Below, piece by piece: positions 12,902 to 27,712 of a DNA stretch of 64,000 bases. Position 1 is the first letter of the stretch. Each line of letters starts with the position of its first letter. Source of the DNA: Myotis daubentonii (taxonomy: Eukaryota > Chordata > Mammalia > Chiroptera > Vespertilionidae); assembly GCF_963259705.1 (NCBI RefSeq), contig NC_081853.1:2914001-2978000 (forward strand), written 5' to 3'. Under the pieces are notes generated by a model that saw only the letters and a list, made by a program, of their open reading frames with translations, was not told the DNA's origin and searched no databases. A program made the position numbers and the translations under genes.

Positions 12902-14164
12902 TCGGTTTTGTATGCTAGCATTCTGTAAATGTCTGCCACAAGTTTAGTTTGCATTTCTGATCCCTGAAGGCAGCTAGACAGAATGATTCGAGTTCTTCAT
13001 AAATTCCTTCTGTGATTCATTGTTAACTCAGGAAACATACTCATTTCTAGATACTCAAACAGTTAAGGTATTACAGTATCGCAGACATAATCTTTTTTCA
13101 TTATATTTAAATTGTCATTTGAGAAAGAAATCAAGAAATAGGTTGAACTCCCAGTTAAGGCATGAGCCTTCTAACACACAAAAAAACATCAGAAATTACT
13201 GTGTGTTTTTCTCAAGGCGGGTAAGTGGATGGCATAGAATTAGGAGCCAAAAGTTTTAGTTTTGCCTGAATAGTCTCAGAGAGGGGCCCATAAATATTAG
13301 AACACTGTAGTTAAAAACTCACATGACTGTTTTAAATACTATTGATTTAAACCACTAGCTAGGTTTTATGAATCACAGTGTAATTTCTGAGCTTTGACCA
13401 TATTTCTCAATGCTAAAGCACTCTCTCTTGTGTGCCTTTAGCCGCTTTCCAGACATTCAACACAGGATTAAATGATAGTAGTTACAGTGATCAATAGGTT
13501 AAGACGGTGCAATCCCTCTTGCTGCTAATGACCTCGGTAGTAATGGGCAATAAAGTGCGGGCTCTAACAGCCTCTCGCTGGTGCTCGTGCCCTTTGGTTC
13601 CTGGTGTTCGTAGGGACCGGCTGCATGAAAAACTTGGACATTGGGAGTTAAGGGAGCGGATATCTAGGCTATAATTTTTAACTATTTAAAGCCTTAAACT
13701 GTGCCGCCCCCCCCCACCCCCACCCCATAATGCTTTCTGTCCATTTGGGTATGTTTGCTAAAGCTTTCCATAACCAATTTTCATGACATGTTGGAACTTT
13801 AGGGAAAGGAAATCTCAGTTTTAACGCATTTGTAAATAAGCTCAAGTCCACTTCGGAGGCTCAGAGCTAACTGGTGTTAAATGTGGTTTCAGATATAAAA
13901 GCAGAGGTATGGCCATTGGCTGTGAGAGCCACTCGTGATGATTCAGAACCGTCCCCAGCCGGGGAGGGTCCGCAGGCTGCTTCCCTCTTTTTCCTCGGGC
14001 TGTGCCTGCTGCTTTCAGCACCTCCATCGAATGTCCAAAGGGGAAAGGAGAGACCCATGTTCCCTTGTTTGTTCTGTAACACAACTACAAAAATGGAATA
14101 AATAACTGTGGGAGGAGTTAAATTATTGGCTGTATGTAAGGGTTTCAAAATTATCTCTATACAT
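12899..14164. other. Intron, no gene
   Basis: AT-rich unique-looking sequence with a C-rich run at 13706-13727. No exon, RNA gene or clear repeat recognised. Confidence 0.5.
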
Positions 14165-14300
14165 GTCAGCCTTCTTTTAACTTTTTAAATTGATTTTATT
14201 GAAGTATAATTTACATACTATAAATAAAATGCACTCATTTTACCTGCACAGTTGGAAAAATCTTGATAATTTTATACATCCTTGTGACTACCTCTCAATC
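14165..14300 (-). mobile_element. Old L1 fragment, minus strand
   Basis: TTGATTTTATTGAAGTATAA followed by TTTACATACTATAAATAAAATGCA and 'CATTTTACCTGCACAG' is the reversed tail of an L1M-type 3' UTR seen widely in mammals. Diverged, boundaries approximate. Confidence 0.5.
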
Positions 14301-14804
14301 AAGGCAGAGGGCATTTAGAGTAGCCCCAAAAGTTCCCTCGCAGTCTTTCTAGCATAGGCTTTCCACAGTTGTTTTAAAAATTCCAGCCAAGATGCTGTTG
14401 CTATGATGATTTCTGTTGTAACACTGTTAACTTCGTGTTCATCACCAGTTCAGATCTTACACCACCCTATTCCTGTCCATTTTCCTGTTCATCACCATCA
14501 GAAATTTGGCTCAAGGATATTTATATTGTACATCATCCAAGAAACACAGAGGAAAAAAGAAACCTTAAACTTGGTTCTTTTGTTTGCTTAATCAAGTGTC
14601 CCTGTATGATGATGCAACTCTCAAGGAAAAGTAAACTTCTATTGTGATATGTTAGCTTTGCAGCTCAAGATAGTGATTGGCACCCAGATACATATTGAAA
14701 ATTTCAAAATGCTTTTTCTTATATGAACACAAAGTAGAGTAACTGGGATTAATGTCTAGATGGCTAGGTGTGTTGATGGATTTTTCTTGGTGTTGGCCCT
14801 AGAG

Positions 14805-15016
14805 CAGCGGTTCTCAACCTGTGGGTCGCGACCCCTTTGGCTGTCGAACGACCCTTTCACAGGGGTCGCCTAAGACCATCCTGCATATCAGATATTTACA
14901 TGACGATTCATCACAGTAGCAACATGACAGTTATGAAGTAGCAACGAAAATAATTTTATGGTTGGGTCACAACATGAGGAACTGTATTTAAAGAGCCAGA
15001 AGGTTGAGAACCACTG
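14805..15016. mobile_element. SPIN non-autonomous hAT, internally deleted (212 bp)
   Basis: It begins CAGCGGTTCTCAACCTGTGG and ends GGTTGAGAACCACTG, with the GTCGCGACCCC block next to the left end. It lacks much of the interior present in the 43184 copy. The left flank is CCCTAGAG and the right CCCTCAGT, so the target duplication is only partly preserved. Confidence 0.9.
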
Positions 15017-18025
<3,009 letters not shown>

Positions 18026-18368
18026 TAGTGGCTATTAAACTGTCATTCATCTTTTAAATGATTGCACAACTGAGCTGACTCTATCGTTCTCAGCTTCCAG
18101 ACCGAGAGTTATTGTCCTGTTTTTGCTCCGGTTTTTCTGGGTTCCATTTGTTTGCTGACACGTATTTTATAATCCTGGTGCAGGTGTACCTCTTGGGAGC
18201 ACTGGGCGGGGGATCCTGGGCAGAGCCTTCAGGCCCCTTTGCAAGATGTACCTGGGGGAAGTGAAGTGCTTTCAGGAAAATTTGATTTGGACGCACACTT
18301 GATTATTGTATCCAGCTCAGAGAGCTTGGGTGTGTGCTGAGGTTGGATAACCAGAAAGTTCGAGCAAG

Positions 18369-18616
18369 CCCTGGCCGGTGGGGCTCAATGGTTAGAGCGT
18401 CGGCCTGCACAAGAAAGGGCCTCGGGATGGACTCCTGGTCAAGGGCACATACCTGGGTTGCAGGTTGATCCCCAGTAGGGTGCATGCGGGAGGCAACCAA
18501 TTGATGTGTCTCTCACATGGATGTTTCTCCCCCCTCCCCTCCTACTCTCTCTAAAAAAAAAAAAAACCAATGGAAAAAGTATCCTCAGGTGAGGATTTAC
18601 AAAAAAAAAAAAAAAG
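18369..18616 (+). mobile_element. Ves SINE
   Basis: tRNA-derived head (CCCTGGCCGGTGGGGCTCAA... TTAGAGCGTCGGCCTGC, degenerate A and B boxes), then the CACATACCTGGGTTGC body, pyrimidine-rich tract and an A-rich tail. The tail includes the TATCCTCAGGTGAGGATT motif of Ves elements. Confidence 0.93.
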
Positions 18617-21600
18617 AAAGAGCCAGATTCTCCATCCCACAATCTCAGTTTAACTTTTCATGCGAGTTGTACGTATCAGAACTGCTGAAAGCAAGTCTGC
18701 AGTGGCACAAGCTAGCATTAGAGGAGTCTCTCACCCGGATTGTATGTGTTTCCCCAGCAAACAGTGGGTATCGCAGCAGCTGCCATGTGCACAGTGTTTT
18801 GTAAGTTCACAGAGTTATAGCAGGAGGCACCCCGCCCAGGTAGGGGACAGTATTGCCTCCAGGAATGGGAAGGTTTGGGGGACCTTCTGTGTGGCTGCGT
18901 GCGTGAGGCTCAGTCACTGGGGGCGTGTCCTGTGCCTGTGTGCATTAAAACGGCCTCTGCCTACCCATCCCAGAGCTCCCCACGTATCTGACCTCCTCGT
19001 ATTCCGACAGTGACGGGCATTCTTTTCACGTGAGCGTTTTCTCCTTGGAATGACAGAGAAGCAGCTCACAGTCCGGGTGAATGGCTTCTGCGCTGGCCCT
19101 AAGCAGGCGGCCACTCTCCTTGGTGGGAAGCCGTCTCCCAGGTGACTCCTCCCTCCCCTGGGTGGGAAGGCCAGGACGCACTCGTTTGACACAGTGGGCA
19201 TGAGCCAGCCTTCTCCCTTTGTGGGTTCCTCTCAACACAAAGTGGGTGCATTTTCCATGCCCTGTCAAGTTTTCGCCCTGGAGTCCTCTTCAGCAGCCTG
19301 GATGTCAACCCCCGTAGAGTAGGGGCCGTTTCGGGGTGCAGGGAGGAGGTGCTTTAATGAAAGTGCTGACACATTTGTGTACAGTGGCGTGCTACCGGGT
19401 CCTGCTATAATAGAAAAGGGAACAGATTAAAAAGTGTCTAAAATGTAAATCTAAAGGACTAACAGTAATTAAAATGGAAATGGCACAGGGAGGGAAGGCA
19501 TGTAATTGTGAGATATCACTGTGCGGGAGGCGCTCAGCTTTGTTTTGCTGGCTGTTTTTCTAATTCAGCGGGGCTTACTCATCAGTGGCAGTTCAATGCG
19601 CGTTAATGACTCTGGGATTGCAGGCATCACTCTGGACAAAGAAATGATTATTGTGCGGTCAAAAGAAGTTCAAAGACAAGAAGGGAATTTCAGTTTTTTC
19701 CTTAGAGATCCACATTCAAGAGCATATAAATTAAGCCAAATGTTAAAAACCACAGTCTGAAAGCTGACTTCAAAGTCACAACTCTCTAATTAATGAACTG
19801 CGAGCTTCGGTTTGGACAAGTTGTGGTTTGATGCGCCCATAAATCAACATGACAGGCCTGTTTCACAGCCTCAGCCAGTGCTTGTCATTGAGTCACATCA
19901 GATGTAAACAGCAGAGAAAAGGAGGATATGAAGGAGGTGCAATTGATCAACAGAATTGGTAAAAACCCACTTTTGAAGCACATTATGCATGATCACAGGA
20001 AATGGTTACAGCCTCGAGAGGGTTCCCTTCTGCTGTTGCTTTTTTGAATCAGATTTCTAACAGCCTTCAAAAGGGAGAAGGAGAATTATGGAGTTTCTCC
20101 CCCGTGGCTCACAGGCTATAACCCCCTGTTGTTATTTTGTGCTTCTTTCTTTTCAAAGGCATCAAAATTTAGTTTTTTAAAGATCTTTAACTCTAGATTT
20201 GAAGACAAACAAGAAAGGGCTGCCACGGCCATTCCTATCAGTTACCAGGGATTGTGTTTTCCTTCTGTTGCCACTTCTGATTAACCTCTTGCTTGGTCTG
20301 CAAGACATGGTTTGAAATGCACGTCCGCATGCTGGGGGAACATGAAAGCAGGTGCGCTCCGAGGGCAGATAAAGAAACGCGAAGGGGGACGTTGTGCAGC
20401 AGAAGGAAGGATAAAAGTTAACTCTCCCAAATCGCTGCTGTCAGAGGGCCATCCGGGCCTGCAGACCTGCTGCTGCTGGTGGAGTGGAGAGGGGGTTGGG
20501 AGAGGAGAGGAGTGCTTGGTCCCTGAGCCAAGAGGTGAGACGTTACAGGAGCATTTTAGCATCTTCAGGACATGACGTTTGCGGTGGTCGCACTCTGTTC
20601 TCCATTTTGAAGGCATGGGCGACAGGAGATAACGTTGCCTTAACATCCTGAGAGTGGACAGACCCAGGGGCAGGTCTTGGATTCCAAGATAGGTTCCCAG
20701 CGCCAGGAGATGTGGCCAGGACGTGCTGTCACCGTGGCTGAAGGACCCTCGCTTTCCTGAGGTGTCTCCTGAATTAGCATGCAGGTGGTGGCCGAGTCAC
20801 ACGGTATCAATTTCATGATGTGGACTAGTGGTTATGACTTTAACAAGGTTTGAACTTGGATGTTGACAGATGGAACAAGTATATTAATTCACTGAATCCC
20901 CAGTCATTAGTGGCTCATAATTTTGAATTGTCAGGTCCTCCTCCCCTCCCTCCCTTTCCCTTTTTTGATTACCTTTGCTACAAGTCGCTCAATCTTTGGC
21001 CAGAACAATGAACCTGGACTTGCTTTTTCCCTGAAGTTGCCTCAAAGATGTTTCCTTGAGCAAGTGAGGCTCCACACTGAGTGAGACCCGAGGCCTTCCT
21101 TCGGAGACAGATGCAGCGCCGTGCAGCCGGCTCCTTACGCCGCTGCTCACAGAATGGGTGTGGGTAGTAGAAGGCAGCATTAACAGTAAGTCAGGCCACA
21201 AACAAAGTTCCCATCCTGTGTGGGTGAGGCAGGTTCAGTTGATTGTTTTAAAAGGGCCATTTGTCCCAGGCAGCTATGACAGTTTATGTTAGGCAGTAGG
21301 GAGGAGCCGAAGAAAGGAAAACAGACCTTTGACTGCAGCTCCAGGGAGGGGATCCGAAATGCAAGGTTTATCAGGGCATTTGAGCCTTTTAACACTGGCT
21401 GCTGACCTGTGGCGGGGACTGCGCGGAGACCTTTTTTGTGTGCGTTCAATTGTGAGAAGTAAACAAATGGGCTCGTATCCTGTGCTTGGTAACTGGGTGG
21501 GGAGCAGTTTGGCAACCAGTGTTGCTTTTAAATTCTTTCTTTGGACAATGGGCCTTGTATACTTTTATATCCTGGCTTTTCAAACGTGGACAGCTTTCAT

Positions 21601-23230
21601 GAGCTTTCCTAGGGATGGCTGCAGTGACAACAGAAAAGCCATCAGTCATTTTATATAAATACAACATCTTTAAACATTTCATTTACAGTAAGACAGGAAA
21701 CACCCTCCCTAAACTTCAACACCCACCCCCCATTATTTCTTTTTCAAGAGGAGTTAGATCCTCCAACTTCTATGGTATCAGTGTTGGATTTTGTCTACCT
21801 TCCCCCCTTTTTAAAAACGCTGGGAATTAATATCTGTTGAAGAAGAGAAAAATCATTTTGACATGAATATAACTATCATTGGGTTTTACATTAATGTGAT
21901 AACTTGGGAAGGGGTGAAAACAATTGGATCATTTTAAGCATGCTGTTCTTAAAATGAAAACACTGGCTTTTCATTTAAATTTATTTAAATTTTTGTTGTT
22001 AGTGATATAGAATTTGTTTTTTGGAGTGAAACTCAATTAACTTTCTCAGTGGCATGGTAGTAAGTCTGAAATTGGTTGCTAATATGAGAATGATGGTTTT
22101 TCACTGTAAAATAAACTCCGCGGAGGCCGAAAGGAAGCCACCATTTCTCTCTTCCCTTCATCTCTGCATCAAGGAGGGCTTGATCCGCACACATTCATGG
22201 GTGGATCGGCTCGCGGTCGTGCGTCAGGCTGAGTGAATGCAGTTGTCTGTAAGTGTAGTTCTCCGAAGCTCTGGCGGGATTGTGTAGTCCTGTTCGTTGC
22301 AAAGTCTCCCTGATATTTTCATTAATACTGAGACTTAGTTCTTTGCCTAAATGATCTTTTTTGGGAGCTACAGTTTGGGAAGAGTTAACTTCCCTTCCGA
22401 ATTGTGAGCCATGATGTGGCTGAGACCTCCACCTCGATCTGATTCCTCACAGATTAAGGATATGAGATAATTTCCCTCTATTTTTGTTCTGCTGCACTGT
22501 ATTATCTTTCTATCACTCAGATAATTACCGAGGAAATCTACATTAATTTTTTTGGCTGGAGCAAGGCCTGCTAAACACAGGAATGATGTATTGATGTTTT
22601 ACACAACAAAAGTTTTCCTCCTGTCATTGTCCAATCAACAAAAAGATATTTGTCAAATGGTAGGGCCCCTCTTTCCAAGCCCAAAGCCGGGAGGGAAGCG
22701 GGAGGGTTTCTGAGCCTCCAGCGGAGTGGAGGCCTGAAGCTCGGTGTCTGTATGAAACACAGTTGAGTACGATGTTGTTTGCTAAATTATGAATGTGTGT
22801 AATTAAAATCTAGTGGCTGTTTCTATGAAAGATTTACAATGTTATTTCATCGTTTGTCATGGCTAATTAACAATATTAGATGAAGTTTTTCTTCTTCAAA
22901 GGCCTGATTTTTTCTCATTTATTTATGTCAGAAGTGATAAACAGAGTAGTTAAAAGCTCGCCCGTGCGCGGGAGGGAGGCAGCTGTTTGTGGCCCCTCGG
23001 CGGCCAGAGTTGGGGTCCCTGCACACTGGCCTGCTGGGGTCTGAGGTCCCGGTGCTGACAGCCAGGGAGAGCACGTGCTGGGTGAGGGAGCGGGCGTCCC
23101 TCTCACACCAGGGGACAGCTTGACGGAGCGCCCCTCGCCCAATGCCCCTTCTCTCCTGGACACGGATGGGTGTGTGGGGCGGTCTCACCTGGCCTGTGCG
23201 TGGCCTCACTCTCTGCCTGGTCTCTTGCAG
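18617..23230. other. FOXP1: FOXP1 intron, largely free of transposons
   Basis: About 4.6 kb between the Ves SINE and the third exon with no insertion I can recognise. Sub-tracts at 19770-19990 and 22770-22900 are rich in TAATTA and TGTTTAC-type cores. It ends in GTCTCTTGCAG. No gene is supported; overlapping frames at 20281-20646 and 21180-21515 lack features. Confidence 0.6.
22770..22900. promoter_or_regulatory. Candidate homeodomain-rich non-coding element
   Basis: Contains GTAATTAAAA and GGCTAATTAACAAT plus AAATTATGAATG within 130 bases, in a repeat-free tract 330 bp upstream of a coding exon. Suggestive only; conservation cannot be seen from one sequence. Confidence 0.2.
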
Positions 23231-23384
23231 CAGCAGCAGGTGGCTCCCCAGCAGCTGGCTTTCCAGCAGCAGCTCTTGCAGATGCAGCAGCTCCAGCAGC
23301 AGCACCTCCTGTCCCTGCAGCGCCAAGGCCTCCTGTCACTGCCACCCGGCCAGCCCGCGCTGCCCCTGCAGCCCCTCTCGCAAG
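23231..23384 (+). CDS. FOXP1: FOXP1 coding exon, Gln-rich region end (51 aa)
   Basis: Encodes [11 protein letters not shown] through LPLQPLSQ plus the first base of a glycine codon, human residues about 171-222. The acceptor is CTTGCAG|CAGCAGCAG (tandem NAG) and the donor CAAG|GTGGGT, phase 1, which joins the next exon as G|GC. The [20 protein letters not shown] core is intact. Several flanking residues differ from human FOXP1 as I remember it: VAT to VAP, TIQ to SLP at about 206-208, and PLA to PLS. These are unusual because the protein is nearly invariant in mammals. The exon is GC-rich, as is its downstream intron. Gene identity is certain. Confidence 0.96.
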
Positions 23385-24013
23385 GTGGGTGTGGATGCCG
23401 ATGCCGGGGCCCATCTCCTGGGCCCCGCCTGCCCCTGGAGAACTATCCAGGAAGCCCTGCAGACCTGGGAGGAGTCCCCACACTGCTGGCGCCAGTGGGA
23501 CCCAGGTGGCCGAGGGCTCAGCCGGTCCCTGAGGGAGGGGAAAGCAGTGCTCCCCCACAGACAGCATTTTAATCAGATGGAATGTTTTCAGTTTGGAATT
23601 ACAAATGAATTTTCTTGAAGGTTATTTTTAAGTCATTTTAAGCTGCATTTCATGTAATGTAACTTGTTCTGTTTTAAATCTTAGTCATGCTTTATAAATT
23701 CCACTTTCTAATATCTAGGGTTATAGTCCAGTTTATTTTTGTGTGATTACAAAAACGAAAGGTTTTTGTTGGTTTTGCTCTTTTTTTTTCTTTTTACCTT
23801 CATCTGACTGTTGATTTTTGAGCAGTTTAGTACACTCATCCAATCAGATAGGATGTATATCTCTAGCTCTTCTTCAAAAATAACAAGGTTTTATAGATTT
23901 AAAATTTTTCTTTTGAGAAGCCATTGACATGTTATTCCACTGGGTGTCGGGCATCAGAAGCTAGCACTCCGCTGTGTTTAGGACACCCTGGTGTAAGCAG
24001 CTCTTTCACCTTT

Positions 24014-24828
24014 ATGGTGTGGGTGCACCTGTGCAGTGGGTGCACCTGTGCGGTGTGGGTGCACCTGTGCAGTGAGTGCACCTGTGTGGGAGTGCACCTG
24101 TGTGGCGTGGGTGCGCCTGTGCGGTGTGGGTGCAACTGTGCGGTGAGTGCACCTGTGTGGTGAGTGCACCTGTATGGTGTGAGTACACCTATGTGGTGTG
24201 GGTGCACCTGTGCGGTGAGTGCACCTGTGCGGTGTGGGTGCGCCTGTGCGGTGTGGGTGCGCCTGTGCGGTGTGGGTGCACTGGTGCGATGAGTGCACCT
24301 GTGCTGTGTAGGTGCACCTGTGCAGTGAGTGCACCTGTGCGGTGTGGGTGCGCCTGTGCGGTGTGGGTGCGCCTGTGCGGTGTGGGTGCGCCTGTGCGGT
24401 GTGGGTGCGCCTGTGCGGTGTGGGTGCGCCTGTGCGGTGTGGGTGCAACTGTGCGGTGAGTGCACCTGTGTGGTGAGTGCACCTGTATGGTGTGAGTACA
24501 CCTATGTGGTGTGGGTGCACCTGTGCGGTGAGTGCACCTGTGCGGTGTGGGTGCACCTGTGCGGTGTGGGTGCGCCTGTGCGGTGTGGGTGCGCCTGTGC
24601 GGTGTGGGTGCGCCTGTGCGGTGTGGGTGCACTGGTGCGATGAGTGCACCTGTGTGGTGAATGCACCTGTGCAGTGAGTGCACCTGTGTGGTGTGGGTGC
24701 ACCTGTGTGGTGTGGGTGCACCTGTGTGGTGTGGGTGTACCTGTGTGGTGTGGGTGCACCTTTGTGGTGTGGGTGCACCTGTGTGGTGTGGGTGCACCTG
24801 TGCAGTGAGTGCACCTGTGCGGTGTGGC
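24014..24828. repeat. GC-rich minisatellite, 17/19-bp units with higher-order duplication
   Basis: More than 40 copies of two alternating units, GGTGTGGGTGCGCCTGTGC (19 bp) and GGTGAGTGCACCTGTGC (17 bp), with point variants. Long blocks recur at a larger scale: a shared variant at 24131 returns at 24444 (313 bp) and one at 24281 returns at 24632 (351 bp). It lies 0.63 kb after a coding exon, inside the intron. The units lack stops in several frames, producing long Cys/Val or His/Thr-rich frames on both strands that are not genes. Confidence 0.97.
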
Positions 24829-26638
24829 CAGAGGAGGAGAGCAGGCATGCTCTGTGCTGGGGCTGCCCTGTCTCTGGGCCCTCAGCTCACCCCCATTTGG
24901 ATGCAGGTAGATATGCCGTAAAGGCTGGTAGCTAAAGCCTTCGGTGCCTTGGGTTCAGCTGCCACTGAAGAGTGTTGGAATGGGGAACCTCCATCATCCA
25001 TGCAGCAGGCCTGGCTTGGGTCAGAACCTTTGCTGTCAGGTGGAAGTGAGGCATGTCTGCATTTGAATCTTCTCTCTGGAGTCAGCCACACCCCATTTCT
25101 GTCCCATCTGGGGGTTGCTTTGTTTTTTTGTGGGGGTGTTTTTACTGTGACGACCAGGGCTTTTCTCTGACTCCCCTCGCCTCTCCTCCCCTTGCTGCCA
25201 TGACTGCTCACACCTCCTTGCTGTCAAATTAGGAGATTTGGTAACAGCCATACCAGGGGAAAACAAAAGGCATATTGGCCAACGCATTTTTGAACTTGCA
25301 AAATGTGACAACGTGCATTAATGACCCTCGGGTGTATTGTTGGGAACGGTTGCGGCTGTTGTGCCACACCCACTGGACTTGGGCGTCGCCGCTCATCTTT
25401 CCCTCGGCTGCTCGGCTGTTGCGTTGCTCGCCGAGGTCCATCGTTGTGGCACATCAGTTAAGCTGTCCAAAGGAGGGCAGTTGGGCAGTGACAAGACAAG
25501 CTCCTGTGTAATGGGGAGGGAGTGAATGTGGTGATGTGTGCAGTGTGAGCGCTGCGGCAACATAATCAGGCGCTGTCGGTAATTCACCGGCCCGGCACTG
25601 ATGGATATGCCCAGCAGTGTGCCATGACCATGAATCCCTGCGGCATTAGAAAGATGCGTATTTAACATCTAAAGGGGGCCTTTATGTGTGTCCAAGGGGC
25701 ATACGAGTAGATAAAAATATTTCTGGAGTTGGTGCCTGCGGGAAGTAAGCCACCATGTCACGGCCATCTTTGGGGGAATCGGGAAGTTGGTTTTGTCTCC
25801 CCGGCCTCCTCGCCCAAAAGGGCTTGAGAATTCAGTCTTGTTGGAAGACAATACAATTTTTTCTTTATCAAAGAGATAATGGCTTAAAACTGATATCATT
25901 ATGAGGCTTAAATCCACTTTCTGCTGGAGCAGGTCACCTGGGATGGGTGTGAAGGACAGAAAGGTTGGTCAGCTCTGGTGTCTGTGAGCCAGTCCTGGGC
26001 TGTAAAATTGAGTTCCATGAGCAGTAATCTGTCAACTGTCCCCACAACATACATTTTTTAAACCTGTGTCTGCATTTTCTTTTATAATGAAGGGGCCAGT
26101 TATCCTGGAAAAAAGAAAGGTAGCAAGGCAAAGGGGTATGTGTTAAAATAGCTGGAAATGCCCATTCCATGGTACAAACATGAAGATTCTTTTACATACT
26201 TGCTTTCGGCCTTGGCTAAGTTACCTAAAATGCGTATGTAAATATCAACGAATAGGAATGGAGAGAGAGCAATATTTCGAAGGCCTTTTTTCCCCTGAAG
26301 GTTATGAAATGGAGGCATGTTCTTGTTGTTTGTAAGGTTACTTACTATAGGGCCTTCTCTGGTTTACATAATTAGTGTATCTGTTTTTCTCCTTGGTCTC
26401 TTTAATGACTTGATCCTTGCCAGGACCAGTACTTTCATTTCGAAATATACTTTCAACTTTATTTTGATTTTTTAGTTTTTAAGTGTACACTATCAATAGG
26501 AGAAACTTTATTGCTCAGTTGTGTGCCTGTTAATGGATTTGTTTACCAACTCAGTACGGTTATTCCTATCTACCATTTTGGAAGGAATGCTTGCTTTCTG
26601 GAGATTTGATGTGCATTTAGTCTGATGAGTGACTAGCC
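24829..26638. other. FOXP1: FOXP1 intron, no gene
   Basis: Mostly unique sequence. 25215-25660 contains scattered CpGs and no repeat and may be conserved. Short opposing frames have no recognisable domain. Confidence 0.5.
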
Positions 26639-26852
26639 CAGCCGTGGGCAAACTACGGCCCACGGGCCGGATCCGGCCCGTTTGAAATGAATAAAACTAT
26701 TGAAAAAAAAGACCGTACCCTTTTATGTAATGATGTTTACTTTGAATTTATATTAGTTCACACAAACACTCCATCCATGCTTTTGTTCCGGCCCTCCGGT
26801 CCAGTTTAAGAACCCATTGTGGCCCTCGAGTCAAAAAGTTTGCCCACCCCTG
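26639..26852. mobile_element. Non-autonomous hAT transposon, 214 bp
   Basis: Terminal inverted repeats CAGCCGTGGGCAAACTACGG and GTTTGCCCACCCCTG, flanked by a perfect 8-bp target duplication GACTAGCC (26631-26638 and 26853-26860). The interior has CCGGCCC blocks near both ends and an AT-rich centre; no transposase. Confidence 0.93.
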
Positions 26853-26860
26853 GACTAGCC

Positions 26861-27510
26861 TGTCTTTTATCTGTCTTCATTCTATCAGGAGATCTTGGTA
26901 GATAGTCCTCTATTCATGGAACCCAAGTTTAACAATAATATCAAGGCATGGCGCTGAGGAGGACACTGATTTGACTGCTTCCTTCTAAAGCTAATGAATA
27001 TTCTTACATGTAATTATCATATTTAAATTTGACCCAGAAGTCCATGAGTTACTGTTTTATTTATCATTTCTCCGTGTGGACGATGAAACTGATTGGCTCC
27101 ATTGGAATAAAAGGGAGTAGAGTAATGGGAATTGTTCTCTTAGGTGTAACAGGACATCTGCCTGGCTTTATTTACTAGATAGATACACAGCTTACTGTTA
27201 GTTTGTATGTAATTTTTAATAGGCTTAATTCATTTTTTAAATGGCTTTAAAGTTCTGCTCTTTTATTTCAGAGCGAAAGTGTCAACACAGTTGTTAGACT
27301 CGCGATCCTCCAGGCTTTCCACTTCCCAGGCAGCTGACCCGGAAATCAGTTAGTTTGAGTGGAAAAATAGGCAGTTTGTGCTTTTCAAGTGTATTTACTC
27401 CCTGGAAAATAAAAATAGGTGTTGACTTGTGTGGCTTTCTATCTGTGTGTTATCTCCAGCAGACAAGCCTGTTCACTATTGTTTCAGTTGGGTAAGCAGT
27501 GGGCCGTGGG
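26861..27510. other. FOXP1 intron, no gene
   Basis: AT-rich unique-looking sequence; nothing recognised. Confidence 0.5.
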
Positions 27511-27712
27511 CCTGCGGGCTCGCAGGTGATGGCTGGTGCGCAGCGTCACCGTCAGTGGCCGGCGGGCTCGCAGGTGATGGCTGGTGCGCAGCGTCAGTGG
27601 CAGTGGCCGGCGGGCTCACAGGTGATGGCTGGTCCGCAGCGTCACCGTCAGTGGCCGGCGGGCTCGCAGGTGATGGCTGGTGCGCAGCGTCACCGTCAGT
27701 GGCCAGCCTGTG
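27511..27712. repeat. 48-bp minisatellite, about 4.2 copies
   Basis: The block GGGCTCGCAGGTGATGGCTG recurs with its CGCAGGTGAT or CACAGGTGAT core at 27521, 27569, 27617 and 27665, exactly 48 bp apart. Because 48 is a multiple of three and lacks stops in some frames, it yields a 16-residue repeat frame on each strand. No exon signals bound it, so it is treated as intronic satellite. Confidence 0.96.

Noticed and set aside
24014..24828. CRISPR-like array
   Set aside because: The units are contiguous with no unique spacers, and the genome is mammalian.
23932..24848. Long His/Thr/Pro- and Cys/Val-rich frames
   Set aside because: They are translations of the 17/19-bp minisatellite and appear on both strands.
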